A DNA stretch of 53,601 nucleotides from Rhizobiales bacterium UBA3584 (lineage in GTDB: Bacteria; Pseudomonadota; Alphaproteobacteria; Rhizobiales; Devosiaceae): positions 1 to 53,601 of the forward strand of contig DFMV01000014.1 in assembly GCA_002375765.1 (NCBI GenBank), in the 5' to 3' direction. The notes beneath the pieces are model-generated. The model searched no databases and was not told the DNA's origin. It worked only from the letters and a program-made list of their open reading frames with translations. The stretch's first letter is position 1. Every line of letters begins with the position of its first letter. Positions 8,743-17,876 of this stretch are shown one piece after another. The position numbers and the translations under genes are program-made.

Positions 8743-10327
8743 TGGTCAGCTTTTCAAAAAGTTTGGGGATGAGGATGAAGGCCGCGACGCTCACGATCAG
8801 CAGGACCGCAGCAATGGCCTCGGCGTCATTGGTGCGATAGGCGCCCAGCGCGCGGTACATCAGCCAGGGCAGCGTGGAAAATTCCGATGTTCCAAACAGC
8901 GATATGACACCCAGATCGCCCAATGAAAAAACGAAGGCGACGGCCAGGGCATAGCCAATGGGCTGGCCAAGCAGCGGCCATTCGATCCGGCGCCATTGGC
9001 TGAACGAAGACATGCCCAGCGAGCGGATGACGCGGTGATGGCGCAGGGTGAGCGCTTCGAGTGGCGGGGCGATGGTGGCAAAGACGAAGGGCAGCGCCAA
9101 AAGCGCATTGGCGAGGATCAAGACGATCGGGGCCACCATGACTGGTGCCAGGCCAGTCAGGCGGGCGAGAAGGAAAAAGCCGAGCGACAAAACGACGGCG
9201 GGGACCGCGAGATAGGCAAAGACCGGCAGGCCGAGGACAGCGCGCCAAAGCGAGCCCCTGGCCTGGAGCGCGCGGGCCATGCCGAGCGCGAGGCCCAGCG
9301 CAACGGCAAGCAGAGCGCTCAGGGTGCCGATTACCAGACTGGTAAGTGTGGCACGCCAGAAGGCGCTTTGGACGAGAATGTTCGAAATGGCGCCGAAGCC
9401 TTCGCCCAGGACGGCAATCAGGGGGGCGAGGAAGCCAGCGAGCAGGATGGTGAGGACGATCTGCTGGAGGCCGGTTAGCCAGGGGCGTTCGGGCCAGTGG
9501 ATATGGCTGGGAGAACCGAACAGGTTGGCGGCGGGCGAAAGGGTTGATGCGGGGATGATGATGGCAGCGCAGACGACCAGTTGCACGATGGCGAGGTTGA
9601 CGGCGGCTCCAAGGTCGAAATCGAGGCGCACCGCCTGATAGATGGCGACTTCGAGGGTCTGGTTGGCCGGGCCGCCGCCCAGGGTTAGGACGATGGGAAA
9701 GCTGGTAAAACACAAAAGAAAGATGGTGGCGGCCACGCCGGGGATCGAGGCGGCGAGCGCGGGAAGATCGATGATGGTAAAGCGCTGAAGCGGGCCAAGG
9801 CCCAGGCTGCGGCCGAGCTTGAGCTTTTCGATCGGGATGGCCGCCAACCGGTCGATAAAGATGCGGGCCGAAAAGGCGCCGTTCAGAACGACGTGGGCGG
9901 CGATGATGCCGCCGAGGCCGAAGATCGAGGAGCCGGTTTCCAGCCCGAAGGGGGCGAGCAGGAAATTGACCCAGCCATTGCGGCCCCAGATGGCCAGGAG
10001 GCCCGAGACGACAACGAGCGAGGGCATGACGAGCGCTGTGGATAGCAGGCCGATGACGGCGCCCCGGCCGGGAAAGCGCAGTCGATCGAGCGTCCAGGCA
10101 ATGGTCATGCCGGCGAGGATCGACAGAACAGTCGACAGGGCAGCCTGGGTCGCGGAGGTGACCAGCAGGTATCCGATGCCGGTGACGCTGGAACCGGTGG
10201 TTGCAAAGCGTTGCCCGGCGACCCAGAGAGACACCAGAAGGGCAGCGATCAGAACAGCGACGATGGCGGCGACCGATGCACCGACGTAACGGCGGCCGGG
10301 ACGCCAGGTGGAGGGTATCCCGGCCAA
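8729..10327 (-). CDS. thiP: Thiamine ABC transporter permease
   Basis: Membrane subunit of the thiamine importer. At 532 residues it is a fused double permease with about twelve membrane helices and two binding-protein-dependent transport domains, as is usual for ThiP. Each half carries an EAA-type cytoplasmic loop that docks on ThiQ (for example EKLKLGRSLGLGPLQRF in the first half and RVIRSLGMSSFSQWRRIEWP in the second). It lies between thiB and thiQ, six bases after the thiB stop, so it belongs to the same TPP-controlled transcript. Confidence 0.92.
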   Translation of the reverse strand: MAGIPSTWRPGRRYVGASVAAIVAVLIAALLVSLWVAGQRFATTGSSVTGIGYLLVTSATQAALSTVLSILAGMTIAWTLDRLRFPGRGAVIGLLSTALVMPSLVVVSGLLAIWGRNGWVNFLLAPFGLETGSSIFGLGGIIAAHVVLNGAFSARIFIDRLAAIPIEKLKLGRSLGLGPLQRFTIIDLPALAASIPGVAATIFLLCFTSFPIVLTLGGGPANQTLEVAIYQAVRLDFDLGAAVNLAIVQLVVCAAIIIPASTLSPAANLFGSPSHIHWPERPWLTGLQQIVLTILLAGFLAPLIAVLGEGFGAISNILVQSAFWRATLTSLVIGTLSALLAVALGLALGMARALQARGSLWRAVLGLPVFAYLAVPAVVLSLGFFLLARLTGLAPVMVAPIVLILANALLALPFVFATIAPPLEALTLRHHRVIRSLGMSSFSQWRRIEWPLLGQPIGYALAVAFVFSLGDLGVISLFGTSEFSTLPWLMYRALGAYRTNDAEAIAAVLLIVSVAAFILIPKLFEKLTNARN

Positions 10328-10333
10328 TTTTTG

Positions 10334-11341
10334 CTACCTCAGCGTCGAGAACGCTTCCTCGATCCAGGCCCGAGTGTTGGCGGTCACTTCTTCGGCGTCA
10401 AGCAGAAGGGCGGGCTGGGGGTCGATCATTTCGGCAAAGCCGGGATTGAGCCCGCCTGTCGGTTCGAGTACCGGGTACATCCAGTTGGTTTCGGGCAGGG
10501 CGGCCTGCCCCTCGGGAGTGACGAGATAGGCAAGAAACTCGCGCGCCAACTCCTGGTTGGGGCTGGAAGCAAGAATGCCGGCGACTTCGATCTGGGTGTA
10601 GTGGCCCGCATCGAACTTTGCCGCCCGGTAGCGGTCTTCGCCTTCGGCAATCAGGTGATAGGCGGGGGAAGTGGTGTAGGAGAGCACCATATCGGCCTCG
10701 CCCGAGAGGAACAGGTCGTAGGATTCCGACCAGCCGCTGGTGACGGTCAGAATGTGCGGTGCGAGGCCTTCCCAGATTTCGACGGCATCATCTCCATAGA
10801 GTGACTTGATCCACAGGATCAGGCCAAGGCCCGGGGTGGACGAGCGCGGATCCTGAATGACGATCTTGAAGTCTTCGGGGAGGGCGATCAGTTCCTCGAA
10901 GCTGGCAGGGGGCGTCGCGATCGACTGGGTGTCATAGACGAAGGCGAAATAGCCGTAGTCAAAGGGGACGAAAACCTCGTCGGTCCATTCGAGCGGGATG
11001 TCGAAATCGGGCAGGTCGAGCTGGTGCTCGGTGAACAGGCCGGTCGCCTTGCCTTCGCCTATGGTCGCGGTATCGAGCCCGAGAATGATATCGGCATCGG
11101 TCGCGTCGCCTTCGAGCTGGGCACGGCGCAGGGCCGAGATCGAATCGTCAGCGGAAACGAAATTGAGCGTGCACTCGCACTGGGCCTCAAAGCCCTCCTT
11201 GAGCAAGGGGCCGGGGCCCCAATCTGCGGCAAAGGCATCGTAGGTGTAAACGGTGAGCGTTGAATTGTCCTGGGCGACGGCCGGGAGCGCAAGAGCTCCG
11301 AGCACAACCGCGCACAGGCTCGTCCTTACGGAAGCGATCAT
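10334..11341 (-). CDS. thiB: Thiamine-binding periplasmic protein
   Basis: Substrate-binding component of the ThiBPQ importer. A Sec signal peptide (MIASVRTSLCAVVLGALALP then AVAQ) is followed by a mature protein beginning NSTLTVYTYDAF, typical of ThiB and the related iron/thiamine binding proteins. An in-frame ATG at 11353 adds four residues. The ATG at 11341 is preferred because GAGG stands six bases before it, whereas the first ATG has no ribosome site. The product is 335 residues. The gene is first in the operon, about 115 bases downstream of the TPP riboswitch. Confidence 0.92.
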   Translation of the reverse strand: MIASVRTSLCAVVLGALALPAVAQDNSTLTVYTYDAFAADWGPGPLLKEGFEAQCECTLNFVSADDSISALRRAQLEGDATDADIILGLDTATIGEGKATGLFTEHQLDLPDFDIPLEWTDEVFVPFDYGYFAFVYDTQSIATPPASFEELIALPEDFKIVIQDPRSSTPGLGLILWIKSLYGDDAVEIWEGLAPHILTVTSGWSESYDLFLSGEADMVLSYTTSPAYHLIAEGEDRYRAAKFDAGHYTQIEVAGILASSPNQELAREFLAYLVTPEGQAALPETNWMYPVLEPTGGLNPGFAEMIDPQPALLLDAEEVTANTRAWIEEAFSTLR

Positions 11342-11457
11342 GAGTTTCCTCATTGTTTGGCGTGCAAAACCAACGGTTTTGCTGGCGCCGAGCCAAGTTT
11401 GCGGCCATGAATGAGGGGAAAGGTTTCAAATGGCAGGGGGATTTGTGACCCTTGCCA

Positions 11458-11543
11458 TCTCGAACTTCCTCCGCCAGCATGACCTGGTTCAGGTTCTATG
11501 GGTTTTTCTCAGCCCATCCTTTCGGACAGACACCCCAGCGAGA
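11458..11543 (-). promoter_or_regulatory. TPP riboswitch
   Basis: Read on the minus strand, the sequence has the conserved TPP aptamer landmarks in order: GGGGTGT, GGGCTGAGA, ACCC, AACCTGA, and ATGCTGGCGGAGGAAG. The closing P1 helix is TCTCG/CGAGA (11539-11543 with 11458-11462). It precedes thiB and should shut down thiBPQ when thiamine pyrophosphate is plentiful. Downstream, 11430-11435 can pair with 11453-11458, touching P1, and may be part of the expression platform. There is no clear T run, so control could act on translation or through Rho. Confidence 0.95.
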
Positions 11544-11561
11544 CGAGGCGACACTATAGGC

Positions 11562-12251
11562 GTGCAAGGACCAGTGCAAGACGGCGCGGGGGAAAACGGG
11601 GAGCGTCTCGTCTTCGAGGGGCCGCTGCTGATCGTGGGTGGGGGCGAGGTCGATCCTGGTATGCTGGCCGCACTCGCCGAACGGGCTGCGGGGCTGGTGG
11701 GCGCCGATCGGGGCGGGGACATCCTGATGGCGGCGGGGCTTGTGCCCGATGCGGTGATCGGGGATATGGATTCGGTGGCTGACCGGACACGATTTCCGGC
11801 CGGAACGATGATCGTTGCGCTGCCCGAACAAGATACAACCGATTTCGAAAAGTGCCTTTATTCGACACGCGCACCGCTGACGCTGGCGCTGGGGATGACG
11901 GGCGGGCGGTTCGACCACACGCTGGCGGCGCTGCATGCGGTGGCGCGCCATGCGACGGAGCGAAAGATTATCTTGATCGACGGCCACGATCTGGCGATGG
12001 GGGTTGCCGGTTCGATCAGTCTCAGGGTCGGCGCAGGAGAGCGGATATCGATCTATCCGCTGGGGCGGACGCAGTTCGCAGGCTCAAAGGGTTTGCTCTA
12101 CCGGCTCGAGGGGTTGGAGATGGTGCAGGGGCAAACGATCGGCACGTCGAACAGGGCTACCGAGGATGTCATTGAAATCACGGTGGCACCGGGGGTGCAG
12201 GACCCCTGGCTGTTGATCGTGGACAAACGATTGCTGGACGCTATCTTGTAG
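11562..12251 (+). CDS. Thiamine diphosphokinase
   Basis: It transfers pyrophosphate from ATP to thiamine, giving the cofactor TPP, so it processes what the neighbouring importer brings in. Landmarks are LLIVGGGEVD, GADRGGD, DAVIGDMDS, QDTTDFEKCL, GMTGGRFDHTLA and the C-terminal GTSNRAT, all conserved in TPK. The open frame runs back to 11430, but that part is antisense to the riboswitch and unlike TPK. I place the start at the GTG at 11562, with a weak GAGG 13 bases upstream (GTG 11574 is the alternative), giving 229 residues. Its promoter must overlap the riboswitch DNA. The last 11 bases overlap the convergent CNNM gene. Confidence 0.88.
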   Translation: MQGPVQDGAGENGERLVFEGPLLIVGGGEVDPGMLAALAERAAGLVGADRGGDILMAAGLVPDAVIGDMDSVADRTRFPAGTMIVALPEQDTTDFEKCLYSTRAPLTLALGMTGGRFDHTLAALHAVARHATERKIILIDGHDLAMGVAGSISLRVGAGERISIYPLGRTQFAGSKGLLYRLEGLEMVQGQTIGTSNRATEDVIEITVAPGVQDPWLLIVDKRLLDAIL

Positions 12252-13533
12252 CTGGCGGTTCCATCGGGGTTGCCAGGATCTTATCGACCCGGTGGCCATC
12301 CATATCGACCACTTCAAGCCGCCAGCTTCCCGCCTCGAGCACTTCACCGGTCCTGGGAAGATGCTGGAGCCTCTCGATCATGAAGCCTGCAAGCGTCTGA
12401 TAGTTGCGGTGTTCGGGCAGGACCAGTCCGAGCCTATCGGACAGGTCGTCGACCATCAGGCTTCCAGCCAGAAGCCATGAACCGTCATCTCGCTGGACCG
12501 CCTGGTCGGTTTCTCCCTCTTCGAGATCGGACCGGAACACACCGGCGATGGCTTCAAGAAGGTCGGTGGGGGTGACGATGCCATCAAAGTGCCCGTATTC
12601 ATCAAGGACCAGGGCCAGGGGAAAATCCGCCCGGCGAAGCAGGTTGAGCACATCGAGCGCACCCAGCGTGTCGGGAATGACCTGGGGCTGGCGCAACAAT
12701 TTTTTCAGCGCCGCGTGATCGGCGGGCTGGGCCGTGAGATAATCGCGCACCACCAAAACGCCAACGATGTTGTCGAACTCCCCACTGGAAACGGGCAGAC
12801 GCGAATGACGGACCCGCGCCAATTCCGCTCGGATGGTCTCGAAATCATCATCGAAATCGAGCATTTCGACGTCGGTGCGCGGCGTCATTATCGAGCGGGC
12901 GCGACGGTCCGACAGGCGCAGTACGCCTGCGATCATGCGCTTTTCATCACGCTCGATGACGCCGGTTTCCGCTGCTTCGGCAACGATCGATTTGATCTCT
13001 TCTTCCGTGATGCGGTCTTCACCGGTATCGCTGCGGCCAAGCAGTCGCAGGATCAGGCGTGTCGACGCATCAAGGAGCCAGACGAGGGGCGCTGCGATTC
13101 GCGAGAGAATCTGCATGGGTCGGGCGATGACACATGCCACCCGTTCGGCGTTGCGCAGAGCAAGCTGTTTGGGCACGAGTTCGCCCACCACGACCGATAG
13201 GTAGGTGATGATGGCCACCACGCCGCCATAGCCGAGCGCAGAGGCAGCGGGACCGGGCAAGCCGGCATCGAGCAAGGCCCGGACGAGCACGCCGCCAATC
13301 GTGGCGCCCGAAAATGCGCCAGCGACGATGCCGATCAGGGTAATGCCGATCTGCACGGTGGATAGAAAGCGGCCGGGGTCATCAGCCAGTTGCACGGCAG
13401 CCGAGGCGCCGGGCTGGCCCCGCTCGGCCATCGACCGCAGCAGGGGTTTGCTGGCGGACACGATGGCGAGTTCGGACATGGCGAAGACGCCATTGAGCAG
13501 GATCAGGCCTGCAACGATAGCTATCTCAATCAT
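12241..13533 (-). CDS. CNNM/CorC-type membrane protein
   Basis: The 430 residues are a DUF21 transmembrane domain (about 1-190, starting MIEIAIVAGLILLNGVFAMSE), a pair of CBS domains (about 210-335, starting at MTPRTDVEML), and a C-terminal CorC/HlyC domain. This is the hemolysin-C-like family UPF0053, now linked to magnesium and other divalent cation export. It is not a true hemolysin. The gene lies downstream of rpoH on the same strand, 87 bases away, with a 10-bp hairpin just before the start. No ribosome site is evident before the ATG. Confidence 0.88.
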   Translation of the reverse strand: MIEIAIVAGLILLNGVFAMSELAIVSASKPLLRSMAERGQPGASAAVQLADDPGRFLSTVQIGITLIGIVAGAFSGATIGGVLVRALLDAGLPGPAASALGYGGVVAIITYLSVVVGELVPKQLALRNAERVACVIARPMQILSRIAAPLVWLLDASTRLILRLLGRSDTGEDRITEEEIKSIVAEAAETGVIERDEKRMIAGVLRLSDRRARSIMTPRTDVEMLDFDDDFETIRAELARVRHSRLPVSSGEFDNIVGVLVVRDYLTAQPADHAALKKLLRQPQVIPDTLGALDVLNLLRRADFPLALVLDEYGHFDGIVTPTDLLEAIAGVFRSDLEEGETDQAVQRDDGSWLLAGSLMVDDLSDRLGLVLPEHRNYQTLAGFMIERLQHLPRTGEVLEAGSWRLEVVDMDGHRVDKILATPMEPPATR

Positions 13534-13539
13534 GTGAGA

Positions 13540-13563
13540 CGGATCGGCCTTTCGGCTGATCCG
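13540..13563. other. Hairpin between rpoH and CNNM gene
   Basis: CGGATCGGCC (13540-13549) pairs with GGCTGATCCG (13554-13563) over ten base pairs, one of them G-T, around a TTTC loop. It is 57 bases past the rpoH stop and 7 bases before the CNNM start on the minus strand. No T run follows, so it is either a weak transcription brake or a leader structure affecting CNNM translation. Confidence 0.5.
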
Positions 13564-13620
13564 ATTTCATCTTTCAGTTGCCTTCGGAGGTCCGCACAAT
13601 GAGGACAGCTGGACCGCGCG

Positions 13621-14499
13621 TCAATGGGCCGCCTGCGTTCTGGCGGCCTCCTTGACGGCGTCCTGTACTTTTTCAAAAGCGCGAACCTCGATCTGGCGGA
13701 TACGCTCGCGAGAGACGTCGTATTCCTGAGCCAGCTCCTCGAGGGTCGACGGGCTTTCCTGCAGGCGGCGGGCCTTGAAGATGGCCTTTTCACGGTCGTT
13801 GAGGACTTCCATGGCGCCTTCGAGGAGGCCCATGCGCTCGTCATATTCCTGGCTCTGGCCGAGAACTTCTTCCTGATCGGGCACATCGTCGATCAGCCAG
13901 TCCTGCCATTGGCTGGTGCCTTCGTCCGCGCGCATGGGCGCGTTGAGCGAGGCATCGCCGGTCAGGCGCTGGTTCATCGAGACCACGTCATCCTCGGTCA
14001 CGTTGAGGGTCGTGGCGATTTGCTTGATCTGGTCGGGATGAAGGTTGCCGTCCTCGAGCGCTGCGATCTGGCCTTTCAGCCGGCGCAGGTTGAAGAACAG
14101 ACGCTTCTGGGCGGCTGTCGTGCCGATCTTGACCAGCGACCAGGAGCGAAGGACGTATTCCTGGATCGAGGCGCGAATCCACCACATGGCATAGGTGGCA
14201 AGACGGAAGCCCTTATCGGGCTCGAAGCGTTTGACCGCCTGCATGAGGCCGACATTGCCTTCCGAGATCACCTCGGAAATGGGCAGGCCATAGCCGCGAT
14301 AGCCCATGGCAATCTTGGCCACGAGGCGCAAATGGGACGTGATGAGTTTCTGGGCCGCCTGGGGATCGGAATGCTCCTTGTACCGCTTGGCGAGCATAAA
14401 TTCCTCGTCAGGGTCGAGCATTGGAAACTTGCGGATTTCCTGCAAATAGCGATTGAGCCCGCTTTCCGAGCTAAGCACAGGAAGATTGGATTGGGCCAT
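13621..14499 (-). CDS. rpoH: Heat-shock sigma factor RpoH
   Basis: Alternative sigma-32 factor directing RNA polymerase to heat-shock and stress promoters. The 292 residues have region 2 (LVAKIAMGYRGYGLP...RLATYAMWWIRASIQEY), the RpoH box (QKRLFFNLRRLKG), region 3, and region 4 with the helix-turn-helix LEELAQEYDVSRERIRQIE. A GTG at 14508 is possible, but AGAGGGGG sits ten bases before the ATG at 14499 and nearly touches the GTG, so 14499 is preferred. Hyphomicrobiales often have two RpoH paralogues; which one this is cannot be decided here. Confidence 0.95.
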   Translation of the reverse strand: MAQSNLPVLSSESGLNRYLQEIRKFPMLDPDEEFMLAKRYKEHSDPQAAQKLITSHLRLVAKIAMGYRGYGLPISEVISEGNVGLMQAVKRFEPDKGFRLATYAMWWIRASIQEYVLRSWSLVKIGTTAAQKRLFFNLRRLKGQIAALEDGNLHPDQIKQIATTLNVTEDDVVSMNQRLTGDASLNAPMRADEGTSQWQDWLIDDVPDQEEVLGQSQEYDERMGLLEGAMEVLNDREKAIFKARRLQESPSTLEELAQEYDVSRERIRQIEVRAFEKVQDAVKEAARTQAAH

Positions 14500-14628
14500 T
14501 TCTAGCACCCCCTCTCGTAAACCCCCGGGTGTCCCCGGCGGGTTGTGGTCCGCATCGACGCCCTTTGCGGCACGTTTGCGGACATAATCGGAGTGAATAT
14601 AGGTCTGATTTTGGCGATTACACCCCTG

Positions 14629-14655
14629 TTCCGCGAAAATATGGTATTCGCGGAA
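14629..14655. other. Hairpin upstream of rpoH
   Basis: TTCCGCGAA (14629-14637) and TTCGCGGAA (14647-14655) form a perfect 9-bp inverted repeat with a 9-base A/T-rich loop. It lies 30 bases past the rluD stop and 130 bases before rpoH on the minus strand. No T run is present. It could end rluD transcription weakly or bind a regulator of rpoH. Confidence 0.5.
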
Positions 14656-14684
14656 TGCATGGTCTGGTGGCCGATGTTTCAGCC

Positions 14685-15695
14685 CTATAACGCAAAAGGC
14701 GCCAGCTTCGTTGCGAGGTCTGCGAGTTCAGGGGGGAGTGGGCTTTCGAACCTGAGCGTTTCGCCCGTCACCGGATGGGCAAAGCCAAGGATTGCGGCGT
14801 GAAGCGCTTGCCGGTTCAAGGACCTGATGGCCTGCCGGACCTGTTCGGGCACCGTATTAATCTTTGTTGCAAAGGCTGAACCATAGACGCCGTCTCCGAT
14901 CAGCGGATGGCCGATATGGGCCATATGCACGCGGATCTGATGGGTGCGGCCGGTCTCGAGCTGGCATTTGACCTGTGCGATTGACCATTTTTCGTTACTG
15001 AAGCGGCTTTCGACGCGAAAGTGGGTGATAGCTTCCCGTCCCTCTCGGGGGAGAACCGATTGCTTGAGCCGGTTGTGGGGATCGCGACCGATCATGGTTT
15101 CGACGGTGCCGACCAAGGGATTGGGGACGCCCCAGACGAAAGCGAAGTAGGCACGTTCCAGTGGGCCGGTGCGGCCATGATCGGCAAACTGGGCGGCGAG
15201 CCCGTTATGAGCCAATTCGGTCTTGGCGGCGACCATGACGCCCGAGGTGTCCTTGTCGAGCCTATGGACGATGCCGGGGCGTTTGACCCCGCCAATGCCG
15301 CGCAGGCTATCGCCGCAATGGTGGATGAGGGCGTTGACGAGGGTTCCGTCCTCATTGCCCGGTGCGGGATGAACCACCATGCCTGCGGGCTTGTCGATGA
15401 CGATGAGATATTCGTCCTCGAAGAGGATGTTGAGCGCGATGTCCTGGGGCTGGGGTTCGGCCTCGACCGGTTCGGGGGCGGCGAGAGTGATGGACTCGCC
15501 GGTCCTGACACGATATTTGGGCACATCGTTGGTCGTCCCATCCACGCTGACCGCACCGGTAAGGATCAAGTCCTTGATGCGGTTGCGCGAAAAGAGGGGG
15601 AAGCGGGCAGCCAGAAATGCATCGAGCCGCGTCCCGGCCTCGGTTTCGAGGACGGTGGCGTCGTGCCTATCCTGTTGGAGCTGACTGCCCGCCAT
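14685..15695 (-). CDS. RluA/RluD-family pseudouridine synthase
   Basis: It isomerises uridine to pseudouridine in ribosomal RNA. The family's large-subunit member RluD acts in helix 69 of 23S rRNA. The 336 residues have an N-terminal S4 RNA-binding domain (about 18-80, RLDAFLAARFPLFSRNRIKDLI) and a catalytic domain with the motif GIVHRLDKDTSG carrying the catalytic Asp, then RTHQIRVHM. RluD is the most likely identity from length and S4 domain. A GAGGG stands six bases before the ATG at 15695, which overlaps the start codon of the divergent gene. Confidence 0.9.
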   Translation of the reverse strand: MAGSQLQQDRHDATVLETEAGTRLDAFLAARFPLFSRNRIKDLILTGAVSVDGTTNDVPKYRVRTGESITLAAPEPVEAEPQPQDIALNILFEDEYLIVIDKPAGMVVHPAPGNEDGTLVNALIHHCGDSLRGIGGVKRPGIVHRLDKDTSGVMVAAKTELAHNGLAAQFADHGRTGPLERAYFAFVWGVPNPLVGTVETMIGRDPHNRLKQSVLPREGREAITHFRVESRFSNEKWSIAQVKCQLETGRTHQIRVHMAHIGHPLIGDGVYGSAFATKINTVPEQVRQAIRSLNRQALHAAILGFAHPVTGETLRFESPLPPELADLATKLAPFAL

Positions 15696-16044
15696 GACCG
15701 ACCCTCAAACCAATTTCGACAAGGACGAGCCCCAGAGCCCGGAGGCCGAAGCGGTGATGGCCAAAGCCCGCCGGCGGGCAGGCCTATCCATGCTCGTCAT
15801 GATGGTGGGGTTTATGGCTGTTGTGCTGGCCGTTGTCTATCGTCTGGCCACCATGGGCGGCGAGGTGACCGATCAGTACGCATTGCAGTCGATCGCCCTG
15901 CCCGAAGGCGCGCAGGTCATTTCGGCGCAGGTCCAGGACGGGCTGGTGACTGTCACCTATGGCGCAGAGGGCGGGCAGGCGATCCGGATTTTCGACGGGG
16001 AAACCGGAGAGATGGTGCGCGAGATTGCTGTGGTGGCTCAATAG
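15694..16044 (+). CDS. Small membrane protein, DUF6476-like
   Basis: The 116 residues comprise a charged N-terminal tail (1-28), one membrane helix (about 30-52, LSMLVMMVGFMAVVLAVVY), and a short periplasmic beta-rich domain that repeats a GxQVISAQVQDG...IRIFDGETGE pattern. It resembles DUF6476 proteins of alphaproteobacteria, whose function is unknown; I am only moderately sure of that. Its ATG overlaps the divergent rluD ATG in the four bases CATG, with only a distant GGAG. An internal ATG at 15757 has a GGAGG 14 bases before it and could be the true start. Confidence 0.7.
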   Translation: MTDPQTNFDKDEPQSPEAEAVMAKARRRAGLSMLVMMVGFMAVVLAVVYRLATMGGEVTDQYALQSIALPEGAQVISAQVQDGLVTVTYGAEGGQAIRIFDGETGEMVREIAVVAQ

Positions 16045-16046
16045 TC

Positions 16047-17426
16047 CTAGCAATCCGGCACGGCGACGCTTAGCCCGCCGAGTGAGGTTTCCTTATAGCG
16101 TTCGTCCATGTCCTTGCCGGTTTGGCGCATGGTCTCGATGCAGGCATCGAGTGGAACGATGTGGCTGCCGTCGCCCTGCATGGCGAGGGACGCCGCTGCG
16201 ACGGCCTTGACTGCACCGAGCCCGTTGCGCTCGATGCAAGGGACCTGGACGAGGCCCTTTATGGGATCGCAGGTCATGCCCAGATGATGTTCGAGAGCGA
16301 TTTCGGCGGCGTTTTCGATCTGGGCATTGGTGCCGCCGAGCGCTGAGCACAGAGCGGCGGCGGCCATGGCCGAAGCAGATCCGACTTCGCCCTGACAGCC
16401 GACTTCAGCGCCCGAAATGGATGCGTTGTATTTGATGAGCCCGCCAATCGCTGCGCCAACCAAAAGCATTTCGGGGATTTTTTCGCGCGTGGCGCCTGGC
16501 ACGTGGGAGAGATAGTAACGCAGGACGGCGGGAAAAACGCCTGCGGCACCATTGGTGGGCGCGGTCACGACCTGTCCACCGGCTGCGTTTTCCTCGTTGA
16601 CGGCCATGGCATAGGCCGCAAGCCAATCGATGGCCGAATGAAGCGGCATATCGTTGGCGCCGGACTTGCCGGAAAGATTTTCGTAAATGGCGCGGGCGCG
16701 GCGCTTGACCTTGAGGCCGCCGGGGAGTTCGCCGGTGGCGGCAAGGCCGCGGGTGATGCAGGCGTCCATGACCTCCCAGATGCTGATCAGGCGTTCCGAG
16801 AATGCCTCGCCATCAAGTCGGGCGCATTCGTTGCGGCGCTTCATTTCGGCGATGGAGAGATTGGCGGCTTTGCCCATCTCAAGCATCTGGTCGGCATTGG
16901 CGAAGGGGAAGGGGACATCGTCAGCCGGGGTGGCGGGCATGTCCCCCGCTTCGATTTCCGCGAGGGTTTTGACGAAGCCGCCACCGATGGAGAAATAGGT
17001 TTCCTGTGCGATTATCGTTTCATCGGCATCGAGCAATGCGAAGCGCATTCCGTTGGGATGGGTGTCGAGCCGTGTCTTGCGGTCGACGATCAGGTCGGTT
17101 TCGGGATCGAGCGCGATGGTTCGTTGGGGGGCGAGTTCAATGGTCTTGCGGGTGGCGAGTTCTGCAAGGGCCGTTTCGACTTTGGTCCGATCATAGATCT
17201 CGGGCTCAAAGCCCAGGCAACCGGCAAGCACGGCCGCGTTGGTGCCGTGGCCAACGCCGGTAAAGGCGAGCGAGCCATAAAGGGTGATCTGCAGGCGTGC
17301 GCCTTCAGGTGGTTCGATGGCGCGGATGGTCTCGAGAAAGCGCGCGGCTGCGAGCATCGGGCCCATGGTGTGGGACGATGACGGGCCGACGCTGACCTTG
17401 AACACGTCAAAAACCGAGACGAACAT
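16047..17426 (-). CDS. sdaA: L-serine ammonia-lyase
   Basis: It deaminates L-serine to pyruvate and ammonia. The 459-residue single-chain form has the beta domain first ([20 protein letters not shown]) and the alpha domain after it, with the cysteines of the [4Fe-4S] cluster in [22 protein letters not shown] and QVPCIERNG. This is the iron-sulfur type, not the PLP type. It is a monocistronic gene ending three bases from the convergent membrane-protein gene. With serC-serA 14 kb away, the window encodes both making and breaking of serine. Confidence 0.95.
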   Translation of the reverse strand: MFVSVFDVFKVSVGPSSSHTMGPMLAAARFLETIRAIEPPEGARLQITLYGSLAFTGVGHGTNAAVLAGCLGFEPEIYDRTKVETALAELATRKTIELAPQRTIALDPETDLIVDRKTRLDTHPNGMRFALLDADETIIAQETYFSIGGGFVKTLAEIEAGDMPATPADDVPFPFANADQMLEMGKAANLSIAEMKRRNECARLDGEAFSERLISIWEVMDACITRGLAATGELPGGLKVKRRARAIYENLSGKSGANDMPLHSAIDWLAAYAMAVNEENAAGGQVVTAPTNGAAGVFPAVLRYYLSHVPGATREKIPEMLLVGAAIGGLIKYNASISGAEVGCQGEVGSASAMAAAALCSALGGTNAQIENAAEIALEHHLGMTCDPIKGLVQVPCIERNGLGAVKAVAAASLAMQGDGSHIVPLDACIETMRQTGKDMDERYKETSLGGLSVAVPDC

Positions 17427-17528
17427 GCCAGGCCATCTCCTGCGCGGTCGAGTGGTTCGTTATCGGCTGAGGGAATAGAAAATTATTGCGCCCGTCAAGC
17501 TGACATTGGCGAATTCATTGCGCCTTTG

Positions 17529-17861
17529 TCAGCGATCATAGGTCGAAATCTGTGCTTTGGTCGCCTTTTCGCGCCAAATCGTTTCAAAGAGCGCGCGGAA
17601 ATGTTCGGGCGTGAGACGATCCATGCGGATCAAGACATAGCGGTAGTCGCGATAGTGGTCGGTAATGAAGAACAGGTCGGGATCGGCTTCGATCAGCATG
17701 TCGCGTTCGCCGATCGAAGGGCGCTGGAGGGCCAGAATGCCCGGCTCGCGCTCACGCAGCAGAAATTTGGTGCCCAGTTTTATGGAAGGTGTGCCGTGGG
17801 TGGTGGATCGGACGGCACCGGGAAAGGATGAGGCAATTGCAAAGACGTCATTGAAATCCAT
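17529..17861 (-). CDS. MmcQ/YjbR family protein
   Basis: The 110 residues match the YjbR fold: MDFNDVFAIASSFPGAVRSTTHGTPSIKLGTKFLLRE, then ILALQRPSIGERDMLIE and a C-terminal helix. Members have a CyaY-like or double-wing fold and are often called DNA-binding, but their molecular role is unproven. The gene is alone, with a rhizobial interspersed repeat immediately upstream (17877-17978). Confidence 0.85.
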   Translation of the reverse strand: MDFNDVFAIASSFPGAVRSTTHGTPSIKLGTKFLLREREPGILALQRPSIGERDMLIEADPDLFFITDHYRDYRYVLIRMDRLTPEHFRALFETIWREKATKAQISTYDR

Positions 17862-17876
17862 GACGTCTTCTCGTTT

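Noticed and set aside
12589..13200. Plus-strand open frame of 203 codons opposite the CNNM gene
   Set aside because: Antisense to an intact, well-recognised gene; codon choice is that of a shadow.
12241..13533. True hemolysin, as CNNM/CorC genes are often labelled
   Set aside because: DUF21-CBS-CorC proteins are ion-transport related; nothing indicates a secreted toxin.
14545..14802. Plus-strand open frame spanning the rpoH-rluD gap
   Set aside because: It runs into the rluD gene on the other strand, lacks a ribosome site, and resembles nothing.
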